Source: Populus alba
Taxonomy: Eukaryota; Streptophyta; Magnoliopsida; Malpighiales; Salicaceae
Length of the DNA: 64,000 bases
NCBI RefSeq assembly: GCF_005239225.2
Contig: NC_133289.1
Location: 8,749,501-8,813,500, forward strand
Reading direction: 5' to 3'
Part shown: positions 21,398 through 34,600 of the stretch, in pieces
Numbering within the stretch: the stretch's first letter is position 1
How the letters are laid out: every line of letters starts with the position of its first letter
Made by a program: the position numbers and the translations under genes
The notes under the pieces: model-generated
What the model saw: only the letters and a program-made list of their open reading frames with translations
Database searches by the model: none
What the model was told of the DNA's origin: nothing

Positions 21398-23330
21398 GTA
21401 TTCTAAACAAACTTCAAGATCATTCCTCTCCTGAAAAACTGATCTTTTCATCTTAATACTCCCTAAATCTATGTCCAAGCCATCATGCAATCCCACTTCA
21501 TACTCATTTATAACTAAAATTTCTAAATTGCTAAAATCCCTCATCATCATTGTTTCTATACTGCCGAAATCTGCCACCTTGGCTGAATAATACATGGTCA
21601 AAATCTTTAGCTTCTCCATCTTCATTCTCATCAACTGATCCACAGATGTGGTAGCATGTCTTTCTAGATATCTAGTATTAAAGACCCTTTGAGATGACCC
21701 TTCTTGCAAACTTGTAATCATAATGTCTTGTCTATCCATTCTTTTCCTTATATCACTGAACACCATTTTTATAAGATCAATATTGGATCTGATGGTAGCC
21801 ATTATTAAGATCAATCTAGAAAAACACCTTTGATCTTGTTAATTGATCCATCATGTTATCTAGACGTGTTATTGGGAACCTGTACTTTAATGTGATTCAA
21901 TTAATGGCTCGATTATCCACACACATACACCATGAACCATTCTTCTTAAAGACTAGGAAGTTAGGACTATATATAGAGTTATACTTTCTTGAATGTACCT
22001 CTTTTCTAACAATTTCACAACCTGCCTCTATAACTCTTTAGCTTTCTTAGGGCAAAGTCTATAAGCTAGTCTATTTAGGATATTAGAATCTAGAACCAAG
22101 TTAATCTGGTGCTGAATATCTTGTATAGGAGGCATCCCTTAGGGTAACTCTCTTAATATCAAATCTGTAAACTTGTTAGCACATCATATACTTCTTTCTA
22201 GTTTTACTACTATGAACTATAAAGCATACACTACTTGTTTACCCCATATCTCCTTTATAAACTATGATAAAGACAATAAACTCTTTCTCTTCTTAGTTTT
22301 CGCGTCCACCTTCGCCTTTATAAGTGTCACCACTATACTTTTTCCTTTAATGCTGAAGGTATACATGTTTTTTCTAGCATCATGTACCACACTTCCATCA
22401 AACTATCATAACCTCCTTAATAGGACATGCCACATATTTATAGACATCACATCACACAAAGCACTATCAAAATATTTGTCTCATGGAAAAGAAAACAAGA
22501 CAATGTTTGTCAACAATTACCTCAATGTTTTTATTTAACCATGTCAACTTATAGGGCTAAGGATGACTTTCAGTTGCTAGCTAAAGTTTCCCCATTGCCT
22601 CTATAGAAACCACATTCTCATAACTGCCATTATTTATTATCATGTTGTAGACTTTGTCATTGATGGTTCATGTGGAATGAGAAATACTAGGTATAGGGTT
22701 TACGTATAATCGAAAGAAAGAAGTGCTTTTTTTTTTTTTTCATCTTGTCTCAATCATCGATTTTTTATTATTTTTGCCTCTCTTGCATCTTCTTCAATTG
22801 TTCCCACCAGACAAATGCCTAGCCATTCAGTCTAATTGCAATTAACTTAACTCATGTCTGCTTAGGAACCTTCTTATATTGAAAAATCCTGTTAATTCAT
22901 TCAACCAATCTATAAGCTTCTTTGTCTATAAAGTTCTAGTGAACTCAAGAATTTTGACATGAAAACCAAAATCCCCATATTTGATCTCTTCCAATTTTAG
23001 AGGTTGTCGTCTCCATTGAATTTTAGTACTTACAGGGGCCTATAGTCACTCTCATGGTTCTGATTCTAGTTCTAGTCTCGTAGGTCCCATTCTTTCAGCC
23101 TACAAGTCAACTCTATGATATGCCTTTACATGTCTTCCATGACGAGCTCTAGGGGTTTTTCTCCCAAAAGAAAGCCTTCTTATCCCTTTATTGACTGCAC
23201 CTCACTCCACGAACTTTTCCTACCATAGTTTTTAACAGCACACAACAAACAAACAATTATCCATGAAATTGCATCACACAATAAGCAATATAAATTTAAG
23301 ATCGTTGAGCTTTGATACCAACTAATACAG
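21398..23330 (-). mobile_element. Degraded Ty3/gypsy retrotransposon (gag-pol remnant)
   Basis: Read on the minus strand with interruptions. A gag-like line (LIDWLNELTGFF region, about 22840-23010) precedes pol. Pol shows GMPPIQDIQHQINLVLDS (near 22080-22135), LCPKKAKEL..RQVVKLLEKRYIQES (about 21985-22065), the reverse-transcriptase line SPNFLVFKKNGSWCMCVDNR (near 21910-21970) and FF*IDLNNGYHQIQ (about 21795-21832). These match the LPPIRDIQH..KEL..LL.KG.I..S and DGSWRMCVDYR..IDL..GYHQIR motifs of gypsy polymerases. A primer-binding-like TTGGTATCAAAGCTC (tRNA-Met type) lies at about 23309-23323, so the 5'LTR should lie beyond it. In-frame stops and frameshifts make it inactive. The 146-codon minus frame at 21374-21814 covers only the end of this. 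Confidence 0.8.
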
Positions 23331-23900
23331 GCGGAAGCTATAAGGATAACCACAACACGAAAAACACTAAAATTTTAATGAGCAAAAATAGTTACAGATG
23401 TGAGCTCTAAATTAATGATTTATTTATATGAAAATAGAACTAATAAAGTCTGCATCTTTAAAGGTTTACAAGACCTATAAATAGGTCAAAAAATCCTACC
23501 TCTACTAGAAAACAACTAGAAATCCAAAATAAAAATAAAAATTTGAATCAAAAAATAAATCCAAATAAAGCTAGGAAATAATAACAAAATTAGCTCAAAT
23601 AACAACATTCAAACTTAATTCTCAATTATAAGAAATTCAACGATCTCATTCGCGATGTAATAGCTTCCTATTAGAAAAATAACTATAGAATTACTCTGAA
23701 AAATTTAATTTAAGTCTAATCCAATGATTTGATTTTCTGTTATTTTTGTTTTAAGTTGTTAATCCAATCCGGTATGATCATACTTTTGTCAGAATCTAGA
23801 CCTGATTGACTGGTATATGCTTTTGTTTTTCACAAGTTTCTTCTCCCTGTAGGCTTCTACTGATTTCTATTCCAAAAGGTAAGAATAACACGTCAAACAT
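23331..23900 (-). mobile_element. Probable 5'LTR of the gypsy remnant
   Basis: Directly upstream (minus strand) of the TTGGTATCAAAGC primer-binding-like site. AT-rich and non-coding. Outer boundary not fixed, and no second LTR was found to compare, so placement is inference. Confidence 0.35.
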
Positions 23901-23930
23901 GTACCGTTGAAACCATTACCCAACACAATT

Positions 23931-25979
23931 TCACCAATAATCTTTACATGAACAAGAACCATCATTAAAACAATGGAATCGGTTGTTATCTCTCACAATT
24001 ATCTCTCTACCTGTAAACCTAGAAATGTGCTTTATTGCCTCATGACAATCACCACAAACACGAAGATTTTTCACAACACGAATTTTGTCATTTGGAGCTG
24101 TGCTTATCAAACCGAAGGCAATAGCCAGCTTCTCACTGTGACAACCAATGAAATGCTCCTTCTCCTCTTCTTCTATATCAAACAGCACATAATCTGTTGT
24201 GGGAACATAACCTTCTGCTTTCAAGTCCTTGACCAATTCGCCAAGTTTTGCATATATTTTCTCCGATAAGGGATGGGATGTATCCCCCACAAGGAATTCA
24301 TGAACAACTCCATCCACTTCAATCCAACTATACCCTGGTACTTTCTTAATCCCCCTCTCACTCATGATTGACCTAATCTTTGCTGCATCGTCCCATTTAT
24401 GACTTGCTGAATATATATTTGACAAAAGAACGTAATTACCTGAGTTGGACGGTTCTAATGCTATGAGCTGTTTCAGCACACCTTCCACCAATTGGGTATC
24501 TCTATGCAGCCTGCATCCACCTAGCAATGCTCCCCAAACAATAGCATTGGCCTCCATTGGCATACTTTTGACAAGCTGATGAGCTTCATCTAAGAAACCC
24601 GCACGGCACAGGAGATCCACCATGCATCCATAGTGTTCAATTTCTGGAGTCAAGGTAAAAACACGTTCCATACTATTAAAATATTGACGACCCTCATCAA
24701 CTAGACCCGCATGAGTACAAGCACAAAGCAGGCCAACAAAAGTGTTCCCATCCGGCTCAATCCCAGATTTCTCCATTTGGCCAAAAAGTCCAAATGCTGC
24801 TTTGACATGTCCACTCATGGCAAGACCTGATATAGCTGCATTCCAAACTACTATATCTTTCTTCCTCATTCCCCTGAAAACTTCCCAGGCTCTATCCATT
24901 CTCCCACATTTTGCATACATGTCAATCAATGCCGTACCCAAGACAGGATTGCCCAAGAACTCATTTCTATCCATCAAATTGCTAGCCCAGTTCCCTAATT
25001 CTAGTGCTCCTAACCTCGCACAAGCACAAAGAACCCCCACCATAGCATAACAATCAGGTCTGAAACCCTCATTCAACATTTTAAAAAAGAGGTCTAAAGC
25101 TTCTTTAGGCAGCCCATTGGAAGCATAACCCTGAATCATAGAACTCCAAGAAACAATATCCTTCTCCAGCATCCCATCAAAGACACTACATGCTCTCTCC
25201 ATGTTTCCACATTTGACATAAAAATCCACTAAAGAAGTAGCCACAAACACATTCCTTACCATGCCAATCTTCGTTATGTAATCATCAATCCACTCTCCAC
25301 TTCTCAAATCCCCAATTCGTGTGCAGGCAGCCAAAACCCGAACAAGACTGAAACTATCCGGCCTCAAACCCATATCCAACAACCTACGAAACATATCAAT
25401 CGCCTCCCTACATTTCCCAACACCAGTATACCCACTTATTATCGCCGTCCACGCAGCAACATTCTTCTCGGGAATATCATCAAACACCTTAAATGCATTG
25501 TCTATAAACCCACATTTCCCATACAAACTGACCAAACTAGTATTAACAAACGCATCCGATTCACAACCCGCTTTAACCACAAGGCCATGCAACTTAATAC
25601 CCAATTTAGAATCCAAAAGCCTGGCACACGCTTTCAACAAAAAAGGGAAAGTAAAACTATCCGGAGAAAGCCCTTTTTTTCTCATTGAGTGGTAAATTTC
25701 AATGGATTCTTGGAAAGAATCATTCAAAACTAAGCCATGGATCATTGTATTGAAAAGGAAAATATTAGGTTCTTTGGTTTGATGAAATATGCGATGGGAA
25801 TAGTTTTTGTTGCCAAAGTTGAAGCTGAAACGTAAGACCTTGTTAAGGAGGTAACTGTCTTCGTCGAGGCCGAGGCGGAGTAGGGCTGCGTGGACATGTT
25901 TTAGGTGTTTGAGAGAGTTAAAGCCTTGAAAGAGGCGGATTTTAATGTCTGCTGACTTGTTGAGAATTAAGGAAGACAT
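23931..25979 (-). CDS. DYW-type pentatricopeptide repeat protein (At3g08820-like)
   Basis: Single-exon gene of 682 residues, the usual layout for PLS-class PPR proteins. Repeats run from about residue 40 to 480 (for example VFVATSLVDFYVKCGNMERA, NPVLGTALIDMYAKCGRMDR). E/E+ motifs follow (WGALLGGCRLHRD, YVLLSNIYS, KVPGYSWIEVDG), then a complete DYW deaminase domain. The zinc and catalytic residues are present: H614-x-E616 in GCHSEKLAIAFG, C642/C645 in CGDCH, H669, C676 and C678, with the terminal triplet DYW. Such proteins carry out C-to-U RNA editing in chloroplasts or mitochondria; this one's target and organelle cannot be read from the sequence. No frameshift or stop. The ATG at 25979 fits the family start. 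Confidence 0.93.
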   Translation of the reverse strand: MSSLILNKSADIKIRLFQGFNSLKHLKHVHAALLRLGLDEDSYLLNKVLRFSFNFGNKNYSHRIFHQTKEPNIFLFNTMIHGLVLNDSFQESIEIYHSMRKKGLSPDSFTFPFLLKACARLLDSKLGIKLHGLVVKAGCESDAFVNTSLVSLYGKCGFIDNAFKVFDDIPEKNVAAWTAIISGYTGVGKCREAIDMFRRLLDMGLRPDSFSLVRVLAACTRIGDLRSGEWIDDYITKIGMVRNVFVATSLVDFYVKCGNMERACSVFDGMLEKDIVSWSSMIQGYASNGLPKEALDLFFKMLNEGFRPDCYAMVGVLCACARLGALELGNWASNLMDRNEFLGNPVLGTALIDMYAKCGRMDRAWEVFRGMRKKDIVVWNAAISGLAMSGHVKAAFGLFGQMEKSGIEPDGNTFVGLLCACTHAGLVDEGRQYFNSMERVFTLTPEIEHYGCMVDLLCRAGFLDEAHQLVKSMPMEANAIVWGALLGGCRLHRDTQLVEGVLKQLIALEPSNSGNYVLLSNIYSASHKWDDAAKIRSIMSERGIKKVPGYSWIEVDGVVHEFLVGDTSHPLSEKIYAKLGELVKDLKAEGYVPTTDYVLFDIEEEEKEHFIGCHSEKLAIAFGLISTAPNDKIRVVKNLRVCGDCHEAIKHISRFTGREIIVRDNNRFHCFNDGSCSCKDYW

Positions 25980-26056
25980 AATTTGAAAAAGAAAAGGACT
26001 TCTTATTTGTTATCTTCGTCATCATTATCCATAAATTAAGATGTTTAAAAGAAAAT

Positions 26057-28300
26057 TTATTGGAAAAGATTCTTGAAAGAGTGAGGGAGAAATGACCTCC
26101 TCTCAGGGGGGTTTAGAGCGAAAACCGAGAATGAGAAGTGAAAGAGCAGACAGACAGAAGAGGAGGAGGAGGATGACAACTGGCGATAAAATATGAAAAG
26201 GGAGGCAATAATTTTGATGTTGTTCATGATAGTTATTAAACCGGGCCGGGAGTTGATCTTCCAAAGAAACCGAGCATGCATTATTTGGGTTTAACCTAAA
26301 AAAAAATTTAAAAAAAATATATTTAAAATTTTAATATTTATTATTTAAAATATTCCATATAAGTTATATCACACATAAAAAAAAAGTTAAAAAAAATTCT
26401 AATTATATATATATAAATATTAAGAAATATTTGATAGAGATATAGGCTATATAAAAAATATATAAAGCCAAATATTTTACAAATTAATTTTATATTTTTT
26501 AAATTTATATAAAAAAAACTGGTTTCATTTGGGTTTTAAATTCACATAATATGTCATTCGAGTTTGACCGATTAAATTATAAATTTAGATTTTAATTATT
26601 TATAACTTAGTCAAGATCCCAAATTACTCAAATTTCAGGTAACTTGCTATGTTTATATCTATGTGTTTTATATATTCAGGATGGATTTGTCTTATTTGTT
26701 GGGCTTTTTGTTTGTGGATTCATTTTCTTAATTCATGAATTAGACCTTTATAATTAGATAACCTGACAAACCCTATATAATAACATAGGGTACGGCTACT
26801 AAAGTTAACTCTTCAGGAATACCATTTTAGGATATGAATTTGCAAAGTAAGGTTATCTAATTATCTATCCTTGTACACATACATAAATGAAAATGAAAGA
26901 TAAAACTATTTTAAGGGCTTATTTTTATGCTAGTAATAGCATTTATCAAAACTCATAACCCGATGTACCAGAATTTCAATAAAAAAGAATGATACACATA
27001 CACACACACATACACACACACTTAAAAAAATATATATTACTATTTTATTTTATGTTGAATAATAAATAATAAATATTTATATGGATATGTGAAATCTGAT
27101 AAATATAATATGAATATTTAAATTTTTTTATTTAATTGATAATAAATAGGATATAAATATAGAGAAAATCAAAATGTGAGTTAGGAAAATGCAATAACTA
27201 TTTATGACATAAAGAAAGAAAGAAAATTAAACATGGAAATATTAATTCGAGTGATTAAATAAGGGAATGTACGTAAGGGTTTATAATATAATCAATTGAC
27301 AAAAATAGTCATTAATATTGCTTAACCCTTTCACTTTTCACTTTATTATTTTGTCTTTATATATTAATTTTTTTAATAAAAAAAACTTAAAGGTTTATTG
27401 ATTTACCTGCGCATCTTTATATCAAATATTATTCATTGAAAAACTGTTTTTTTTTTTTTTTATCATTTATTATTTTTAACTATATGAAATATAAATATAT
27501 TTTTTGTTAGTGGGTTGTTGGCATTTTTTCTAAAAAAAATCGCCTTGGATTCTTTTTCTTTTTTATCCCTTTCGTTTTCTAAATTGTTATTAATATAAAT
27601 TTCTTCCTTAAACAGATGAAAAGTTATACTAAGAATTTAATTCATAAGAAGAAGACAATTATCTCTCGATCAAGCAAGGTAGTTATAGATTCTCACATAA
27701 ATCTAGAACCATTAAGTTTAATCGAGTGTGGATTCATAACTTAATCCTGAAGAAACAAAGATTGTCTTTATTAAGCGTAAGACAGCAATGTTGACGTTAA
27801 TCACAAGGGTTAAATTAAGATATAAATTGTAAAATTCATATTTGTCCTGAAACCATGAGGTCTAAATCAGTATTAAACAATAAAGTCTAAATCAGGTAGC
27901 GAACATATAGGTTTACATCAGTTGATTGGGTAGTAAACATTAGGTTAACCTTGTTCTTCCGTCCTCTTTTTTTTTCCCCCAGCGTTTTTCATGTAAATTG
28001 ACTGGTGCACAAGTTCCAATTGCTTTTTCGGTAGAAAAGTCGTGGTTGCAAACACAACAAATATCATGGCCACATCAAGTCTCTAGATGAATCTAATCCA
28101 CCCATACATTTGATCAGGCATGTTCCACTTTTGACTGCAATATATTCAATTGGAAGTAACAAAACTAAAGTGCCAAATCAATGATAATTACAGTAAAGGA
28201 TCACCCAAACCATCACAGGATCGTTCCTAAGCCAGAAACGAACAGCAATGAATGACAGAAACTACCTATCATGACAACACTTGCAAGGTTGCAAAATTTC
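26057..28300. other. Intergenic, repeat-rich, no gene
   Basis: 26057-26200 is G/A-rich and could be the 5'UTR/promoter of the PPR gene. 26220-26640 is an inverted copy of the T-rich dispersed repeat. The remainder is AT-rich, with (CA)n-like sequence near 26995-27025 and no coding signal. Confidence 0.5.
26220..26640. repeat. T-rich dispersed repeat, inverted partial copy
   Basis: Reads ATGATAGTTATTAAACCGGG, then GGAGTTGATCTTCC, then an AAATTTTAATATTTATTATT tract. This is the reverse order of the tail of the copies at 16420-17352 and 20490-21397. Confidence 0.5.
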
Positions 28301-28685
28301 ATATTCAGTTCCTTACACATCAAAATTTATGTGTCTGACAATTTACAACTGCTAATATATTTAGAAAAAGAACAATACAATTGATGGGTAGAGCGCTTAC
28401 ACGCCGAGCCACAGTCGATCTTGTATAAACCATTTCACCCTGACACTGGATTTCCATGGATACAGAGAGCAGCATACCAGCAATTACATCCTCGTTGATT
28501 ATATGTCAGGGGTGAGGACACAAGTCTTAGGGGGGCAAAGGCTGCGTTATACATGATATAGTGTAGAGAGCAAAAGAATACCAAAAATTGTAGATGTTTG
28601 CTATTTACTTGAAGGGAGGATGTAGTATCTCTGCAGAATTTCGAGGCAATAGCTGCGACCTTGGAGTGATGTAGGTGAAATTTGA
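28301..28685 (-). other. Probable 3'UTR of the SCAR2-like gene
   Basis: Lower AT content and no repeats compared with further downstream; follows the TAG at 28686-28688. Its end is not fixed. Confidence 0.4.
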
Positions 28686-31600
28686 CTAAGAATCACTCCA
28701 GCTGTCTGAATCGTTATCTTCATCGCTTCCAGTCAATGCCTAATTCAAAAGTAGACATCATAATTTATTATATTCATGCAAACACACAACACACACACAC
28801 ACCAAGAGAGAGTGAGAGACAGAGACAGAAACAGACCTGGCGAATTGCATTTGCTTTCTCTAGGATGGCTGCGACCTTCAAGTTGGTTTTTGGACCCTGA
28901 ATACCCTGAATGCTAGGCCTTGTCACGGTTGCAGGCTTCAAGTTAAAGGACTACAGCCAAACAAGGAAAGAAAGAAAACTTCAGTCCTGAGAACCAAGGG
29001 TGGTCATGCCACCGAGAGAGAATAAAAATAATAAAAAAGAAGAGCAAATGCAGGATGGAACCTTGGTTCGTATCTGTTCCAGAAGTGAATCTCTTTCTTC
29101 TACTTTTGGTCCAACCTGAGATCGAACTAGTTCAGCCACCTTTCTCAACTGCAAAAAGGTTCAAAATGTCATAAACAACAACGAAATGTAAGAACAAAAA
29201 CTATTGATTGCAAATAAGACAGCAAATCACGATTACCTTGCTTTTATCATGTGCAGCAACAGCATCAATGAGAGGATTTCTAGGACGAGGGATCTTGTTT
29301 CCATTTGACTTTCCAACTTCATAGGTCGGTGGTGTCATTGCTAATGCAGTCGGTGGCCACATTGTTAATCCCTGTGAAGTTACAAAATCATGATGCGGCT
29401 CTTCTTCCATAGTTAGTGGCGCTGCAGATTTACCAGAAGAATTCCCTAGTTCCTCTTCTGAACTTCCTGAACTCTGTCCAGGAAGCTTCATGTCTAATCC
29501 TGTTTTGGGTGCTGATTGATTAAATGGATGGATTGGCAGGCCCTGTGTTGGCATGGGATCATTTACAGCAGCTGTGTGTTCTATGTTTGGCTCTAGTGAG
29601 AATGGATTGGAACTAGATTGTGCGGATTCTCCTCCTAATGGAAGGAAATCATGCCCATGCCTCTCATCGGACATTTCTGGTAAAGCCAAAGATGAGCTCA
29701 CAGACTGTGTTGTGTCTGATCGGAGGTGATCCTGTTGACAGTGTGCATCATTGTCAATGATTGGTCTTTCTGACAAGAGTGGAGTTGGAAGCAAGGAATT
29801 TCCCATTGACTCTGTAGTCGAGTGTGGAAACATCTGACTTTCTTCAACAGGGAGAGACAGAAATGGGTTTGAAGGGTGCGTGATCTCTCTATCTAATGAT
29901 GGGAAATCAAAATGGACCTGCTGATCAACCATAAATCGCTGGATCAGTGGGAAAGTGCCTTCACTATTATCAATCATATCTCTGCCTGCATCTAGTGAAG
30001 CAGGTTGAATTTTCCCTAACCTCCATTGCATAGGAGGTAGAGGTGGCAATGGTGGCATTGCCTCTGGATAGACCTGACTTGCCTCGGGGACAGGGAGTAC
30101 ACCAAAGCTAGGAAAAGCAGAATCAAATGGATTTGTTTCCAGAACAGTTGCATTACGTTCCTGACAGAATGATTGCAGTAAAAGCTCTTGACTGGAGAGA
30201 TCTTTCAAACAGGAACTTTCAGACTGAAGATCTGTTGATATAGAACTTGCTTCACCTAATTTCAAGCATCCCCTGTCTATTTGATCAGATTGCAATTCCA
30301 ATGTGTGCTCCAGAGGAATTCCAGTTCCTACAAGGTACCCAGTAGATGAAGTTTGACTACTCAACAAAGTATTTGTGTTGTCTGCATGACTGGACTCTGC
30401 ACTAATCTGATCATCTTGCACCTCAGTTGATTGTTCTAGAGTATTTCCCGACTCTGGTAGATAACACAAAGGCAAACAAACAGTGTTGTCGCTAGCCTCC
30501 ACATAATGATGCTGATGGTTATCTTTTGTTTCTGACTCCTGGTTGCTCAGTTCCAAAGACAGGTTATGAACTTCACTCACCTCTTGATTTGGATGGTCTT
30601 CAGAAACTGGTTTATATGGGTTAGAATCCCAATCTATAGAAGTAACTTCCATCTGCACCTGTGATTCTGACAAAGGTTCAGCAGAAATTACCTCATCAAG
30701 GTGCAACCTTGTCAGACGTGGATCCTCAGGGATGGAAAGAGCTTCTAGTGGCTCTGTAGCATTCCTAGGCGGGGAACAAACTAACTCTGAAGATGGACAA
30801 ATCACATTGCTGACATCTTCATTGTTCGCACCACTTGAAGCAGCAGTAGATACAGCCATATCTTCTGCTTGACCAGTTTCAGTTACAGCATCATCCAAAT
30901 TTACATGATCTTCAAGTATTGGTTTATCTGAACTCAATGACTGATGTTCGAACGAAGCAGCATCTTCGCTTGTAATATCCACCTTTGTGAATGCATCGTT
31001 TTCCTCAGCATCAAAACCATTGGAAATTTCTTCAAGATTTATATTCACTTCAGAACATGGAACTCCTAATTTAGATGAGTCAAGTTCCACTTGTGAAGCA
31101 TCAATAGTTATACCAGAGATGTGATGCTCGCTAACGCATTCGGTCTCTGAAGTATCCACCACTAGTGTTAAATTTTCTGCTCTAGTCTCCCTTGTTGCAA
31201 TTGCATCGTCAACTTCTGAAACTAAAACATCAGGCTTTACAACATCCAAATTATCAGGCAGAGATAGGACCTCTGAATCCAACTCAACTACAGGCAAAGC
31301 TGACTTAGGAAATCGCTCCTCTGCGGGTGTCATAGTTGAATGTTCAGCTGCATAATCTGTTTGAAGCACTCCATTCACAGAATCATCAATGCCTTTCTTT
31401 TCAAAAGCCAGATCTGACACGTTTGACACAAGCACAACAGCATCGGTTAACATTTTTGGATCTTCATGATCCAACTCACCCACAGAATGAGTTTTAGAAG
31501 AATCTGTAAGTGAAGTATCATGCCCCAATTTCGAAGGGAAATCAGATAGTGCTACCAAAGAATCAGCCAGGTTTAAACCATTTATATCGGAGTTTGGTGA

Positions 31601-34600
31601 TTCAGAGCCAGGTTTAATACTGCCAGAGGATGCCTCCTCTAGTTCAGGTCCTGCCAGGGGGCTTACCATGGAACCTGCAACAGGAGCTGCACGTGGGAAC
31701 ACAAGATTCCAATCTGTAAGACATGAACTACGAGAAGCTTCACCAGAATCAGGGATTTTGTCTTCCTCGGTATCATTGAATGTTACAAGGTAATGGGATT
31801 CAGTTATGCCACTCTCCACAAATACAGATGGACTATCTGATGGCAAATCAGCAATGTCTCTTGGATAGTTTTCAGTAGAAGAGACAGAAGGGAACCATTT
31901 ATCTGCTCCTTCACCATCAGATGCTGTATTCTCAGCCACATTGCTGAGAGTGTCTGAGTAAGAAAAGCTAGACGTTCCTTTCTTAAACGAACTGTTCCCA
32001 CCCTCCGACAGAGAAGAGTTTCCAATGGATTGAGAATCTGAAAAATTAGCTTGAGCATCCAGCTGTTCCTCGTTTGCATCAGAATCTGCACCATGTGCCC
32101 TCACATCCATGAAGTCCTGACCATTCATAGGTTTATACTCATTGTCTGTTTCCATTCCAGAATCCATGGTAGTAAGAGCATCCATGTAGTTTTCCACCTC
32201 ACTTGTCATGTCATCAGAATGATCCCCATCTACAGTGCCCTCTGCTTTTCCATCTGCATCAACTGATGATTCCTCTTCAATCACCATCTTATGGACAATA
32301 AGGGGATATTCATCCATCTCATGATCAACAATTGGGTTAAGTACCTTAATTATTCTACTATCAACAGGCTCTCCATTCAACTCGTCCATAAAAGTTTTAA
32401 GCGTGGCCTCCCGTTCACTGGGTGATGAAGATGTGCTTTCCCCTCCATGTGATGATTGCTTCACAGGGCTTGCCACACTGACCTCGTGTATTTCATACCC
32501 TGATTCACTAGAATTATCTAATGTCAACTTCAAAGGTGATCGAGTGACAGAATCTTCACAAACTTGTTTACGATCTGGTGAAGGAGTAAGCACAAATTTC
32601 TGCATGTAACTCTTCCCAGGTTTCAGATCAAATGGAGATCCATTGAACAGCCTTCTCTTTAATTTCACTAGCCGTGCAGGGTCAGAATGGCCATTTTCAG
32701 AACGCTCCTCCAAAAACAACTCATGCAATCTGCATAATAGTAAAGCAAATTTCTTCACCAATCACCCATGTTTACTTAGGATTTTGCAACCAAAGCACAG
32801 ATACAATGAAAAACTAAATAAAAAATCAAAGGCCTCACTTGGCATGTGATGTTGGTACAACTTCAGGAGTTTCTCCATTTTTATACCGTGATCCTTTCTT
32901 CTGCCAAAAATAAAACAAATTACATCCCAAACATTTTCAAGGCATAAAATTGTTTCATGCAATGCTAAAGTGGGGCAAATTCAAGTCACTGTGCCGATTA
33001 AAGAAAATAGCTGACCTATTAAAGAACAATGAGCTTCTAGCAACATAACAAATTAAGACCATTCAGCCTTCAGGCTTGAGATATGGAATACTGTTTATTA
33101 AGATGGAAATAATTAGATTAAAAAATGTGAAGCACCGGGTGGGTGCTCCACTCTACTGCTCAACATAATCAAAGAGCACACTACCTTATCCAAATCCATA
33201 CATGCATATTATTACTTCCTCTACTGTTCATATGAGTGGAGCACATCAAAAACTCATAAAGTTCACCTTCAAAACACTGTGCTTGCATATCACGCCTTAA
33301 AAACTAGATTCACAGTTTGAGCCCAAGAACTATTCTCTATCAGCTTTGTACATTGAGGATTAATAGTCAGATTCAATGAAATCTATATTTAATTAAACAA
33401 ATGAAAAAAAGAAAAGAAAAAAAGGAAGAATAAGAAGATGGTAATAGTTAATTACCAAAAAAAAGATAAGTTCTAAGTGATTTATCATAATGACGACCAC
33501 TAATTAATTTCATCAGAGCTAAAGTTTCTCCACAACAATCAAGCTAAGAGAAAAACTACATGATGCAGTGAACTAAGGTCAACATTTCAGTTCCACTAGT
33601 CCATTTAAGCTGCAAATGTGCCAAAATGGAAAAGGATTGCAACCATTTCTATAGAACAAGACCTCCCTGCAGGCCAAAGCAAACTACTTGAGAGATAGGC
33701 AGCAGGTGGACAAGTTTTATTTTGCAAAATAAAATTCCTGGATGAATCCTATATTGGGGAACATTAGCAATAATATCCCTTAATTTGATACCAGTAAGGT
33801 TGTGATCCTATAAAGTGATGATCTTTTCACTACCAACCTTCTTTCGAATTTTCTTCCCCCTCTGAACTTCTACAGTTGCTATTCCAGAGGATGCTGTTTC
33901 AACTTTAAAGAATGATGGATCGGTATAACGTTTCAAACATGCCCCAGCCCCCGCAACATCAAACCTGTCAGAATTGGCACGACTATATAATTTCCTTTTT
34001 CCCTGGTATCATGATTCAAAAGTCAAAGCAAAATGATAATCATACTTATCCAAAAGGAATAACTGTGGTGGGCCACGGCATTCTTCGTAAGAGTCCATTA
34101 CAAAGCGAGGTAAGCCTCCATGAGTAATTAGATTCTGCTCCATTTGTAAATTAGGATGCCAGTCAGCACCTGCAATAATTGAGTATTTAATTAACCAATA
34201 AAACACAAACTCTGATATTCCAATGGAAGAATATCATTCATACACTAAAATGATGCATTATGAGACTTGCTAAACTTATTGGCACAGCACAGTTTCCTAA
34301 ATTAAATAAAAGGACCTTCTAAGGAGAATTGCACCTGTATTTGTTTTCTCAAAAATGACATAATGCTGATATTTGGTATTTCCTAGTTCCTACTTTTTAG
34401 AAGTACCATACCAGGTTTCTTTAATAAAATGCCTGTAAATGCCCTCTATCCTGTTTCACCTACATTCGAATTAACTCTCACAAACGTCACAAGAAATTGC
34501 GTTCACCTTTTCTTTAACAAGGCAGGCTACTTAGCAAGGTTGAGAACATGACACTAATGAAAGAAAAGATACAGCTAGGTTATATTTCCATCTAATTAAT

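Noticed and set aside
21374..21814. A 146-codon minus-strand frame that could be taken for a gene.
   Set aside because: Its start overlaps the gypsy reverse-transcriptase line (NNGYHQIQ in the adjacent frame), so it is part of the degraded retroelement.
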